13,362 nucleotides of DNA, from contig JAKPAR010000044.1 of the NCBI GenBank assembly GCA_029779375.1, positions 1-13,362 of the forward strand. The letters run 5' to 3'. Shown here in pieces: positions 1 through 7,448 of this stretch. This DNA comes from Bacillota bacterium (GTDB lineage: Bacteria > Bacillota > Clostridia > Tissierellales > Sporanaerobacteraceae). The position numbers and the translations under genes are program-made. The notes beneath the pieces were generated by a model. The model was not told the DNA's origin and did no database searches. It saw nothing but the letters and a program-made list of their open reading frames with translations. How positions within the stretch are numbered: the first letter of the stretch is position 1; each line of letters starts with the position of its first letter.

Positions 1-2
1 CT

Positions 3-449
3 AGGAATAAAGAATATTATAAATACAAAGGCTTATATGATAGATTGAGTTTAATAGCATTTGATGCAAGAAAAACCCCTTTTAAAGATAATTCAATTGA
101 AATGTTGACTAGTAATATGGGGCTTCAAAACATTGAACAACCAGGGGAAGTAATAAAAGAGATGGATAGAATAACTAAAGGTACATTTATGCCCATTATG
201 TTTTTTATAGATGAAGATGACAAAATTCATCTGGATTTTTTCAATAAATATTTAAGTACAGCTTATGCTACAAGAGATAATGCGATTGAAACATTTAAAA
301 GAGCAGGTTGGAATGTCAATATAGCCAATTCATTTTTAGCAAATATTAAACCAACACCTGAAGGTGAAATCCTTAAGGGTGTGGGAATTGATGGATTTCC
401 AATAGTTGATACAAAAATTGAATTTTGTGTGCTCCAGGCAAGAAAATAA
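3..449 (+). CDS. Class I SAM-dependent methyltransferase, C-terminal part (5' end outside window)
   Basis: The frame is open from the first bases of the window, so this is the 3' part of a longer gene; a TTG at 45 is not needed as a start. The visible 148 residues begin with a D-A-R-x-x-P-F-K-D-N-S-I segment. This is the usual post-motif II pattern of Methyltransf_11-type enzymes, where the 'PF.D.S.D' stretch follows the adenine-binding acidic residue. It is followed by a strand with N-M-G-L-Q-N-I and a helix ending in E-M-D-R-I-T-K-G (equivalent to 'E..RVLKPGG'). The glycine-rich SAM motif I would lie upstream and is not seen. The substrate cannot be inferred. The gene ends at TAA 447-449 and runs into a hairpin shared with a decayed gene on the other strand. 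Family assignment is fairly good; function is unknown. Confidence 0.7.
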   Translation, partial: RNKEYYKYKGLYDRLSLIAFDARKTPFKDNSIEMLTSNMGLQNIEQPGEVIKEMDRITKGTFMPIMFFIDEDDKIHLDFFNKYLSTAYATRDNAIETFKRAGWNVNIANSFLANIKPTPEGEILKGVGIDGFPIVDTKIEFCVLQARK

Positions 450-482
450 GGTACATGAGATTTTTAAGAGATGAATCATAGA

Positions 483-511
483 AAATGGGCAGATTAGTTT
501 CCTGCCCGTTT
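483..511. terminator. Hairpin between convergent genes, probable bidirectional terminator
   Basis: The perfect core GGGCAG (487-492) pairs with CTGCCC (502-507). Flanking A/T pairs and one T-G wobble extend it to about 10 bp (483-492 with 502-511), with a 9-base loop. It lies between the stop of the plus-strand methyltransferase gene and the stop of the minus-strand gene remnant, where a shared terminator is expected. The tracts on each side are only moderately T-rich, so efficiency is uncertain. Confidence 0.55.
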
Positions 512-522
512 ATCATTTCATA

Positions 523-902
523 TTAATGTAATGGTATTTCAGATAATTGTTCTCCAAATAATAATGCTTGAAGATTATCTACATCAACTATTTTATCAAA
601 ACATAATGATTCAGTATAATTTTCTTCAGTTTCATCAAATCTGCTTTCTCCTCCAGATGAAAACATTTCTTGTGTTTCTCCACTTTTATACTTAATACCT
701 CGTAGACAAATTGGTTCTAGAGTATCTAAACGATTTAGATTTGCCCCTTCGCCTTTTTCTACCTTTCTGATATCGCTTCCTAAATAGGCGATATATCAAT
801 GTTTTTCACCATTTTTTCAACCGCTTCACTATATACACGAATCAAGAATGCAAATGGTGACATTATTATAACATCTAATTTTTTTGTAACTTTTATACTC
901 AT
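523..902 (-). pseudogene. Decayed minus-strand gene, possible DUF4179-like anti-sigma/surface protein C-terminus
   Basis: Two minus-strand frames together read as one protein tail. The first runs from 902 to a TAG at 780-782 and contains K-L-D-V-I-I-M-S-P-F-A-F and E-A-V-E-K-M-V-K-N. The second is open from 795 to the TAA at 523-525 and contains 90 residues with D-T-L-E-P-I, a G-G-E-S acidic stretch, and the ending F-D-K-I-V-D-V-D-N-L-Q-A. The join needs a one-base frameshift within 780-795. The 5' end is missing and abuts the ABC operon start. The 'SPF' strand and the final 'I(V/I)DVD..' strand before the terminal I-P-L resemble the C-terminal domain of DUF4179/DUF5643-type proteins that often partner ECF sigma factors. 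That family call comes from remembered pattern only. The stop codon is followed by a hairpin at 483-511. The remnant is reasonably supported; its identity is weak. Confidence 0.4.
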
Positions 903-911
903 TTCCCGAAT
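885..911 (+). promoter_or_regulatory. Candidate ECF-sigma promoter of the ABC/peptidase operon
   Basis: TGTAAC (885-890) is followed by TTTT, a 16-base spacer in total, and then CGAAT (907-911). This matches the general ECF layout (-35 AAC motif followed by T-rich bases, about 16 bases, then a CG-starting -10). Transcription would start near 917-919, almost on top of the GGAGG site at 919-923, giving a very short leader. The downstream operon encodes an ECF sigma factor, so autoregulation is the natural inference. No good TTGACA/TATAAT pair was seen here. Confidence 0.5.
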
Positions 912-931
912 ATATAGTGGAGGGTGATGAA

Positions 932-1825
932 ATGAATATAAAATTAGAAAATATCAGCAAAAAATATAAAGGTGTAAAGGCACTTGATAATATCAATTTG
1001 GAAATTAATTCTCCAGCTATGATTGGATTTGTAGGTCCTAATGGAGCAGGGAAAAGTACACTTATGAAGATGTTGGTAGGACAATTGCTTCCTACAAGTG
1101 GAAGTATCACAGTAGATGGAGTTCCTTTAAATAAGAATGAAAAGCATTTGAAAGAAAGATTAGGCTATTTGCCTCAAGATTTTGGACTGTATGAGGAACT
1201 CACCGTGGAAGAATTTTTAGACTATATGGCTTGTCTAAAAGGTATAAAAGAGAACAAAGGAGAATCAATTGACAGGGTCATTAGTATGACAAGCTTAGAA
1301 GAAAAAAGGAAGTTTAGGATAAAAACCCTTTCAGGAGGACAAAAACAAAGAGTAGGTATTGCTCAGGCAATACTAAATAATCCAGAACTATTGATAGTCG
1401 ATGAACCTACAGTAGGACTTGATCCGGAAGAAAGAATTAAGTTTAGAAACCTTTTTTCAGAAGGGTCAAAGGACAAGATAGTTATACTATCGACTCATAT
1501 TATTGAAGATATAGAATCTATATGCAATTCAATTATAGTTTTAAATAAAGGTAATATACTTTTTGTTGGACAACCTAGTGAACTGGTTAAAGAAGCTTTG
1601 GATCATGTAGGAACTATAGAGATTAAAGGGAATGATAGAGAAAAGATATTGGAAAGTGAAATGAAAGGTGAATTCAAGATTACTTCCACTGTAATTACTC
1701 CAAATGGAACTAAATATAGGGTAGTATCTGAAAGTTTGCCATCATCTTTTGAAAAGATAACCCCTTCTTTAGAAGATGCTTATGTATATTGTATGCTGAA
1801 AGGAGAAGTTCAAAATGGCAAATAA
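932..1825 (+). CDS. ABC exporter ATP-binding protein (first copy)
   Basis: This is a 297-residue cytoplasmic ATPase subunit of an ABC-2 type exporter. All motifs are intact: Walker A G-P-N-G-A-G-K-S-T at 35-43, Q-loop Gln82 in Y-L-P-Q, signature L-S-G-G-Q at 133-137, Walker B ending in D157-E158, D-loop at 162-164 and switch His189 in S-T-H. About 85 residues follow the nucleotide-binding core, longer than in the second ATPase of this operon. They resemble the C-terminal extension of CcmA/NatA-type ATPases. The ATG at 932 was chosen over an upstream GTG at 917 because GGAGG (919-923) lies 8 bases before it. The stop overlaps the next gene by 11 bases, implying translational coupling to the permease-peptidase fusion, its probable membrane partner. 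The substrate is unknown. Confidence 0.93.
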   Translation: MNIKLENISKKYKGVKALDNINLEINSPAMIGFVGPNGAGKSTLMKMLVGQLLPTSGSITVDGVPLNKNEKHLKERLGYLPQDFGLYEELTVEEFLDYMACLKGIKENKGESIDRVISMTSLEEKRKFRIKTLSGGQKQRVGIAQAILNNPELLIVDEPTVGLDPEERIKFRNLFSEGSKDKIVILSTHIIEDIESICNSIIVLNKGNILFVGQPSELVKEALDHVGTIEIKGNDREKILESEMKGEFKITSTVITPNGTKYRVVSESLPSSFEKITPSLEDAYVYCMLKGEVQNGK

Positions 1826-3998
1826 GATTTTATTGGTCAAGAATGAGATTAAATATATGTTCAAGGAAAAGGTCATTATTTTATTGATTCTAGCTACATG
1901 TATTATATTGGCAATAGGAATCAATTCATTGAACATGACAAATGATTTCAACTTATTTTATATAAAAAGAAATTCGTCAACTATATCCTTTAATTCAGCA
2001 AAGTTTGGAGCTACTATTTGCTCTCTATTGTTTGCTTTATTTACTGTACTTAAATTGGATAAAGATAAGAGAAAGAGAAGTAGAACTATTGTAGAATCAA
2101 ATTTAGATTATTTATATATAATAGGTGCTCGAATTTTTTCTATAATATTTTATGCTGTTATAACAACTATAATTGGAATGATAGCAGTCATGGCTATACA
2201 AAAGTTAATATATAATATTCCGATTGATATATCATATTACCTGTTTAGCTACCTCATAATATTTTTCCCAACACTTTTGTTTTCTATTTTGATGATATCT
2301 GGGCTCTATCTTTTAACAGAGAGTTTAGATATGAGCGTTATAACCTTTGGAATGATTTTTATAAATAGTTTGGAATCAAATAATTATCTGTTAACTTGGG
2401 TACGAACAAATTTGGATATCGTTTCAGATTTTGCAGGCATAGGTCCTATAGGTAATACTATTATCTACAATAGATTATTATGGTTTTTAATTTCCCTATC
2501 CATATTTGGTATAGGATTATTATTTAGGAGAAGATATGAAAGTGGTGTAGGTAGTTCATTTTTAATTAATATGAAAAGTAAAGGATTGTTAACTTTAACT
2601 ATACTTGTCATATTGGGAAGTGGATGTACTTATACAAAGGAACCCTATACTATGGAATTGATGAATGACTTAGATATATCCATAGATGAAAATATTTGTT
2701 TAGATGGCATCTGTCCAGAAATTAAATTTGATAGTGAAAATGGAGAGATGGATGCTCATGTTTCATATAGTTTTATAAACAACGGTTCAAATACAATTAA
2801 GTTTGATATAAATGATGGACTAAAAATAAATTCTTTAAAAGTTAATGGGGAAGAAATAGTATACCAAAAGATTAAAAATAAAAATGTTATTGAAGTATCT
2901 ATTCCTGATGTAGAAAAGGTGAATGTAGATATTTTTTATAGTGGAAGTGTCAAATGTGATAAAAATGGTGTAGGTAGAGGAATGCCTGGATATATTTCAA
3001 AGGAGAGCATATATTTGCTAGAGGCTTCAAATTGGATTTTTAGGCCTCTAATTGCGGAGGGAGATATGATAGATATTTCTGGATACTATATAGCACCAGA
3101 TTATTTAACTATGGTAGTACCAGGTAGACTTGTAGATGTAGAAACAATTGATGGCAATAAAAAGTGGATATTTGAATATAGTTCTCATACTGCAGATATT
3201 GGAGCATTTGCGGCCAAATATGAAAAAGCTCAAATAGAGGTTAACAATGTAGCTGTTGAGTTTTACTATACACCAAAGCATGAAGAATATGTGGACAATA
3301 TGAAAATAGTAGATCACATAAAAAGTATGATGGAGTATTATACCCAAAATATTGGTGAATATTATTCAAAAGATTATCCATTAAAGATTGTTGAGGTTTC
3401 CATATATAAGAGGGGAGGTCACTCTTCTGAAAATGTTATAACTTTTGCTGAAAATACTATAAATCGTGATAATAGCATGTATTCTATATTGAATAAAAAT
3501 AATGAAATAGAAGATTTTAGAAAAGTAGACATTTATGCCAATGACTTAAATTTAATAGCTCATGAAGTGGCTCATCAATGGTGGGGAACAGGTGTAAATG
3601 TTATAGATGATACTCCTTGGTCGTGTGAAGGGCTTGCAAACTATTTTTCATATAAATATATACAGAAGGAATTTGGGGACATGGTTTCTTCAGGTGTTTT
3701 CTTACAACCTTGGAAATACAGAGTAAACGAACTTAAAAATTATTATTATATAAATAATGATGATATGAAAGAGAAGTTAAATGAAAGGTTTATTAGATCA
3801 TTGGAAATGGAAAAAAGACAAGCTGAATTGTATTATTTAATGCCTCTTAAGCTTTTAAAAGGAGAAGAAATTCAAGGGGAAAAAGTTTTTTTAGAAGGAA
3901 TACAAGGAGTATATAGAAGACATCTGTTGAAAGATTTGACTTATGATGAATTTCTTCAAGAAATGAATCTTACTAGGGAGGCAATTGATGTTGATTAA
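1815..3998 (+). CDS. ABC-2-like permease fused to an M1-family metallopeptidase domain
   Basis: The 727-residue protein has two parts. Residues 1-270 form a membrane domain with hydrophobic segments near 19-38, 61-79, 102-127, 141-163, 172-184, 218-236 and 256-270. Residues 271-727 form a soluble domain ending in a gluzincin zinc site: H583-E-V-A-H587, with E605 as the likely third ligand. That gives 17 intervening residues, one fewer than the usual 18 of M1 peptidases. The canonical GAMEN exopeptidase motif is not seen; an R-G-G-H-S-S-E-N-V segment occupies the equivalent place before the zinc motif. Such permease/M1 fusions are known in bacterial ABC clusters. The peptidase presumably faces outside and may trim or degrade a peptide handled by the transporter. 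The last helix, M253 to C271, looks like a lipoprotein signal (G-S-G-C) although internal. AAGGAG at about 1799-1804 precedes the ATG. The next gene's ATG overlaps this gene by 11 bases. Confidence 0.88.
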   Translation: MANKILLVKNEIKYMFKEKVIILLILATCIILAIGINSLNMTNDFNLFYIKRNSSTISFNSAKFGATICSLLFALFTVLKLDKDKRKRSRTIVESNLDYLYIIGARIFSIIFYAVITTIIGMIAVMAIQKLIYNIPIDISYYLFSYLIIFFPTLLFSILMISGLYLLTESLDMSVITFGMIFINSLESNNYLLTWVRTNLDIVSDFAGIGPIGNTIIYNRLLWFLISLSIFGIGLLFRRRYESGVGSSFLINMKSKGLLTLTILVILGSGCTYTKEPYTMELMNDLDISIDENICLDGICPEIKFDSENGEMDAHVSYSFINNGSNTIKFDINDGLKINSLKVNGEEIVYQKIKNKNVIEVSIPDVEKVNVDIFYSGSVKCDKNGVGRGMPGYISKESIYLLEASNWIFRPLIAEGDMIDISGYYIAPDYLTMVVPGRLVDVETIDGNKKWIFEYSSHTADIGAFAAKYEKAQIEVNNVAVEFYYTPKHEEYVDNMKIVDHIKSMMEYYTQNIGEYYSKDYPLKIVEVSIYKRGGHSSENVITFAENTINRDNSMYSILNKNNEIEDFRKVDIYANDLNLIAHEVAHQWWGTGVNVIDDTPWSCEGLANYFSYKYIQKEFGDMVSSGVFLQPWKYRVNELKNYYYINNDDMKEKLNERFIRSLEMEKRQAELYYLMPLKLLKGEEIQGEKVFLEGIQGVYRRHLLKDLTYDEFLQEMNLTREAIDVD

Positions 3999-4731
3999 TT
4001 TATTAAGGTATGAGATTAAAAGAATTGTATGGTCTAAAAAATACTTGTATATTGTTTTATTGATTGTAGCGAGTACTTATGATTTATTGACGAGATTAAT
4101 AACAGGTGGATATATGGGAACAGCACCTTTTTCGGATTGGACATATACACTTTTCCTAAATTTGATTTCTCCATTGTTAATGGTTGCTATGATATTTATC
4201 ATATCGAATACTTTTAATGATAAGGAAATGAGAGCAAGGAGTATTGTGCTTTCATCACCTATATCCCAAACTCAATACTATATACTTAAATCTGCTGCTG
4301 TGTTTGTTACTTTTATACTGACATCTTTAGTTCCAATTTTTATGAGTTTTATATATTATAAAGCTATGTTTGGATATAATGAGTTTGGAAGTTTTATTAA
4401 CCTTATATTTGTTTTTTTATTTCCAACATTTATATTCTTTTTAGGACTTAGCATGTTTTTAGGGAAGATAAATATAAAATTAATTTATGGCTTGATTCCT
4501 GTAGCATTTTTGATGGGAGCTTTAAACCTAGGCGGTAATATAATACCCATATGGGCAGATATATTTGGGAACAATTTTTTCAATATGTATTCATTTTCAA
4601 TGCTCATAGGAAGGGAAATGGAAGTTGTGCCTTTTGAAATGCCAAGTTCATTTATTTATACTAGATTAGGGTTTATCCTATTAGGAATAATGTTTCTAGT
4701 ATATACATGTAAGAAAGGAGAAAAAAAGTAG
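3988..4731 (+). CDS. ABC-2 type transporter permease (small)
   Basis: This is a 247-residue integral membrane protein. It begins with a cytoplasmic L-R-Y-E-I-K-R-I-V-W-S-K-K segment, a typical opening of ABC-2 permeases. About six hydrophobic segments follow (roughly 19-36, 54-75, 102-124, 132-154, 161-181 and 222-240). The segment between helices 2 and 3, N-D-K-E-M-R-A-R-S-I-V-L-S-S-P-I-S, resembles the conserved cytoplasmic coupling region ('r..gt...ll..pis') of this family. It probably pairs with the permease-peptidase fusion and the first ATPase to form one exporter. The ATG at 3988 is preferred over a TTG at 3985 because AGGGAGG (3975-3981) is correctly spaced for it. The gene starts 11 bases inside the previous one. 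The substrate is not identifiable. Confidence 0.85.
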   Translation: MLINLLRYEIKRIVWSKKYLYIVLLIVASTYDLLTRLITGGYMGTAPFSDWTYTLFLNLISPLLMVAMIFIISNTFNDKEMRARSIVLSSPISQTQYYILKSAAVFVTFILTSLVPIFMSFIYYKAMFGYNEFGSFINLIFVFLFPTFIFFLGLSMFLGKINIKLIYGLIPVAFLMGALNLGGNIIPIWADIFGNNFFNMYSFSMLIGREMEVVPFEMPSSFIYTRLGFILLGIMFLVYTCKKGEKK

Positions 4732-4750
4732 TGTAGTTGGAGGTGAAAAG

Positions 4751-5287
4751 GTGGATGAGCAATTAGAATTATTGAAAGAAGGAAATGAACAAGCTTTTGA
4801 GGAATTTGTGATTAAATATAGAGAGGAAGCTACAAAATTTGCAATAAGTATATTGAAGGATTATCATACTGCTGAAGACATAGTACAGGATAGTTTTGCT
4901 ACTTTTTTTGTATATAGAGAAAGGCTTAAAAGCTATAATACTTCAAAAGCTTACTTGTTTTCTATTATTCACAACAAAGCAGTTGATTATATTAGAAAGA
5001 ATAAAAGAAATGTGATTTTAGATATAAATGCTATTTCTACCTTTTCTCCTGAAGAACAGATAATAGATAAAGAACGTAGGGATAGTCTTATAAAGAGTTT
5101 TAATAATTTAAATGAGAAATATAAAAAAGTATTATATCTATATGCTTTTCAAGAAATGTCTTATAAAGAGATATCCCAAGTACTGGGAATGAGTTTAGCT
5201 CAAGTTAAAATAACTATTTTTCGTGGAAGAAAAAGATTAAAAGAGTTATGTAATGAAGGATTTATTAGTGGGAGGTGCATTAAATGA
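4751..5287 (+). CDS. ECF-type RNA polymerase sigma factor
   Basis: The 178-residue protein has the two-domain ECF layout. Region 2 spans about residues 8-80, with the core-binding helix A-E-D-I-V-Q-D-S-F at 41-49 and a K-A-Y-L-F-S-I-I-H-N-K-A-V-D-Y-I-R region 2.4-like helix. A linker of about 30 residues follows. Region 4 starts near 115 with a helix-turn-helix (M-S-Y-K-E-I-S-Q-V-L-G-M-S-L-A-Q-V-K, then the R-G-R-K-R-L recognition end). Region 3 is absent, as expected. Translation starts at GTG 4751 with GGAGGTG (4739-4745) five bases upstream; the nearby ATG at 4755 is out of frame. The gene sits inside the ABC operon and its stop overlaps the next start as ATGA. It probably directs transcription of this operon from the promoter at 885-911 and may be held by the following membrane protein. 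Confidence 0.9.
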   Translation: MDEQLELLKEGNEQAFEEFVIKYREEATKFAISILKDYHTAEDIVQDSFATFFVYRERLKSYNTSKAYLFSIIHNKAVDYIRKNKRNVILDINAISTFSPEEQIIDKERRDSLIKSFNNLNEKYKKVLYLYAFQEMSYKEISQVLGMSLAQVKITIFRGRKRLKELCNEGFISGRCIK

Positions 5288-5589
5288 ATGGTAACAAAGA
5301 TAATCACAAATATTTAAATGAAGTTTGGAATCGGGTTAGAATTTTAGAATATGATAAGTCTCAACTTGAAAAGATTAGAGAAAACAAAAGAGTGTTGAGA
5401 AAAATACAACTTCGTTGGTTTCTATTAATATTTGGAGTCTCAACTGTCCTAGCATTAACTTTATATTTTAAACTGGGTTTAGAGATAGTGTCACTAACAA
5501 TATCTACTTTCGTTTTTTTGAGCGCTTCTCAACTCTATGAATATTTTTCATTCAGAGAGATAAGGAGGAAAATTTACTATGAACATTGA
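5284..5589 (+). CDS. Small two-helix membrane protein, candidate anti-sigma factor
   Basis: This is a 101-residue protein with no recognised family. About 45 charged residues rich in Lys, Arg and Glu come first (H-K-Y-L-N-E-V-W-N-R-V-R...), likely helical and cytoplasmic. Two hydrophobic segments follow (about 45-62 and 67-86), then a short basic tail. The start overlaps the sigma-factor stop by four bases (ATGA), a coupling common for sigma/anti-sigma pairs. A cytoplasmic N-terminal segment anchored by membrane helices fits an anti-sigma factor. However, the zinc-binding H-x3-C-x2-C signature of ZAS-type anti-sigma factors is absent. The end overlaps the second ATPase gene by 11 bases. It could instead be a small accessory subunit of the exporter. 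The gene is well supported; the role is inferred from position and topology. Confidence 0.7.
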   Translation: MNGNKDNHKYLNEVWNRVRILEYDKSQLEKIRENKRVLRKIQLRWFLLIFGVSTVLALTLYFKLGLEIVSLTISTFVFLSASQLYEYFSFREIRRKIYYEH

Positions 5590-6316
5590 AGTTATGAATC
5601 TTACAAAGGATTATGGTTCTACTAGAGTTTTAGACAATATAAATCTCAATATAAATAAAGGACTTTATGGATTTTTAGGACCAAACGGTGCAGGCAAGAC
5701 AACTTTTATGAAAATATTATCAACTTTAATACCTAAAACTTCAGGAGAAGTTTATTTTGATGGAATAAGTGTTGAAAATAAAAAAGAAATAAGAAAGATA
5801 ATAGGCTATCTTCCTCAAAAATTTTCTTTTTATCCTAATTTTACAGTATATGAAGTTTTAGATTATTTTGCTGCACTTTCTAATAGAAAATTGTCTAGAA
5901 GTGAAATATTATCTAAATTAGAAGAAGTACATCTACAAGAACTATTTAAGGTAAAGACAAAGGCTCTTTCTGGAGGAATGAAAAGAAGGCTTGGAATAGC
6001 AGTAGCTATGGTAGGAGAACCAGAAGTATTGATAGTAGATGAGCCAACAGCAGGACTTGATTCAGAAGAAAAGATTAAAATAAGAAACATGTTTTCTGAA
6101 ATAGGAAGGCATAAGACGGTATTGCTGTCAACTCATGTTGTTGAAGATATAGCATTAAGTTGTAGTACTCTAGTAGTTTTAAACAAAGGCAAAGTTGTCT
6201 ATGATGGTACAGTTAGAAATATGATCGAACAAGCTAAAGAAAAACCTTCTTCAAATGCGGAGTTGATTTCTCCAACATTAGAAGATGCCTATATGAAGTT
6301 TATAAGTGAGGTGTAG
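5579..6316 (+). CDS. ABC exporter ATP-binding protein (second copy)
   Basis: The 245-residue ATPase has a complete motif set: Walker A G-P-N-G-A-G-K-T-T at 34-42, Q-loop Gln80, signature L-S-G-G-M at 130-134, Walker B ending D154-E155, D-loop at 159-161 and switch His186 in S-T-H. The tail after the core is short and ends in S-P-T-L-E-D-A-Y, a motif also found near the end of the first ATPase (P-S-L-E-D-A-Y). The two ATPases are therefore probably paralogues from an old duplication. AGGAGGA (about 5564-5570) precedes the ATG, which lies inside the end of the small membrane protein gene. The partner permease follows four bases after the stop. Substrate unknown. Confidence 0.93.
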   Translation: MNIEVMNLTKDYGSTRVLDNINLNINKGLYGFLGPNGAGKTTFMKILSTLIPKTSGEVYFDGISVENKKEIRKIIGYLPQKFSFYPNFTVYEVLDYFAALSNRKLSRSEILSKLEEVHLQELFKVKTKALSGGMKRRLGIAVAMVGEPEVLIVDEPTAGLDSEEKIKIRNMFSEIGRHKTVLLSTHVVEDIALSCSTLVVLNKGKVVYDGTVRNMIEQAKEKPSSNAELISPTLEDAYMKFISEV

Positions 6317-6320
6317 ACTT

Positions 6321-7448
6321 ATGTTTGGCAAGATTTTTTCAAAAGAACTAAAACACCAATTTACAAGCTTTACTATCATTATTTTAATAGTATCTACCTT
6401 TTTATTTTATTATACTCAATTTATTGGAGATTTAAAAAGGGATTGGGTGAAGCCCATACCTTCTAGAACAGATACTAAAGTTCTTTTGGGAAAAAAAGAA
6501 AGTGTATTGACACTTAATGATGAAGTACTTATGAAATCTGTATATGAAAATATGAAAGTGGATTATGAAAAAGGAGATACATTGAAGATTAAAGGAATCA
6601 ATAGAGTATATGAAAAAATAAATGATGAACAGAAAGCTGTTTTAAAGGAAGCTATTGAAGAATTTGAAGATAGTTCCTTTGACATGAGTTATAATGAATT
6701 TAAAAATATTAGGGAAAAAGTAGACAGAACTTTAGGAGGAAACACAGCCTATAGTGAAGACTATTATCGTTTATGTTTCGCTAGCAAAGAGCCTTACGAA
6801 GTAGAGAAAAAGGAATACGAATCCATTCTTAAAGAAGATAAGGTTACCAATGCTTATGCTAGGCTTTTTGCTGATTACATTGGAATAGGAATAGGCTTTT
6901 TCATGGTATTTATAACTGCCTTTACTTTTGTGAATGATAAAAGATATGGTACGGATGAACTTATATATACTACTGAAATATCATCTTTTAAATATGTGGG
7001 AGGAAAGTATTTAGCTGATGTGCTTACGGCTTTTATTATAGTATTGCTAGTGGCAGGGCATGCTACTTGGCTGTTTCATGGTTTTTCAAAGGCAACTGGC
7101 GATAGTATTTCCTATACAGCCTTTTTTAAATATTCAATATTGTGGATTTTACCTACAATCATGTTTGTTACATCTTTGAGTTATGTACTTCAAATTATTT
7201 TTGATAATGGTATTGTCCCTATTATTATACAGTTTATATATTGGATGTATAGTATAGATATACACAACAACCAAATTTCAAAATATATAATTAGATTTAA
7301 CAATATAGTCCCCTATTCAGAGTTTCGACCTTTAGAGCATGGTATATTCATAAATAGAATTTTCTACACAATTTTATCCACAATATTACTTTTTGTAGCA
7401 GTAAAACTTTGGAATAGAAAGAGATGTGTGTTAGATGATAAATTTTAA
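6321..7448 (+). CDS. ABC-2-like permease with a large extracytoplasmic insert
   Basis: This is a 375-residue membrane protein. A first helix lies at about 18-36. A hydrophilic, charge-rich stretch of about 145 residues follows, and then five hydrophobic segments (roughly 186-207, 233-250, 270-290, 300-320 and 350-368). The arrangement of one N-terminal helix, a long external domain and a helical bundle recurs in exporter permeases that handle peptides or lipids. The insert contains E-K-I-N-D-E-Q-K-A-V-L-K and N-E-F-K-N-I-R-E-K-V, probably helical. The ATG at 6321 is preferred over an upstream in-frame GTG at 6306 because GAGGTG (6308-6313) is well spaced for it. It is the last gene of the operon; a terminator lies about 170 bases downstream. 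It pairs with the second ATPase. Substrate unknown. Confidence 0.82.
   Translation: MFGKIFSKELKHQFTSFTIIILIVSTFLFYYTQFIGDLKRDWVKPIPSRTDTKVLLGKKESVLTLNDEVLMKSVYENMKVDYEKGDTLKIKGINRVYEKINDEQKAVLKEAIEEFEDSSFDMSYNEFKNIREKVDRTLGGNTAYSEDYYRLCFASKEPYEVEKKEYESILKEDKVTNAYARLFADYIGIGIGFFMVFITAFTFVNDKRYGTDELIYTTEISSFKYVGGKYLADVLTAFIIVLLVAGHATWLFHGFSKATGDSISYTAFFKYSILWILPTIMFVTSLSYVLQIIFDNGIVPIIIQFIYWMYSIDIHNNQISKYIIRFNNIVPYSEFRPLEHGIFINRIFYTILSTILLFVAVKLWNRKRCVLDDKF

Noticed and set aside
829..1110. Minus-strand open frame of 93 codons across the start of the first ATPase gene
   Set aside because: It is antisense to the Walker A region of a clear ABC ATPase and in a different frame from the decayed gene described at 523-902.
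2571..3998. Internal start at 2571 giving a separate lipoprotein peptidase
   Set aside because: The preceding bases have no ribosome site, the lipobox is imperfect (G at -3), and the frame is continuous with the permease; kept as one fusion and listed as an observation only.
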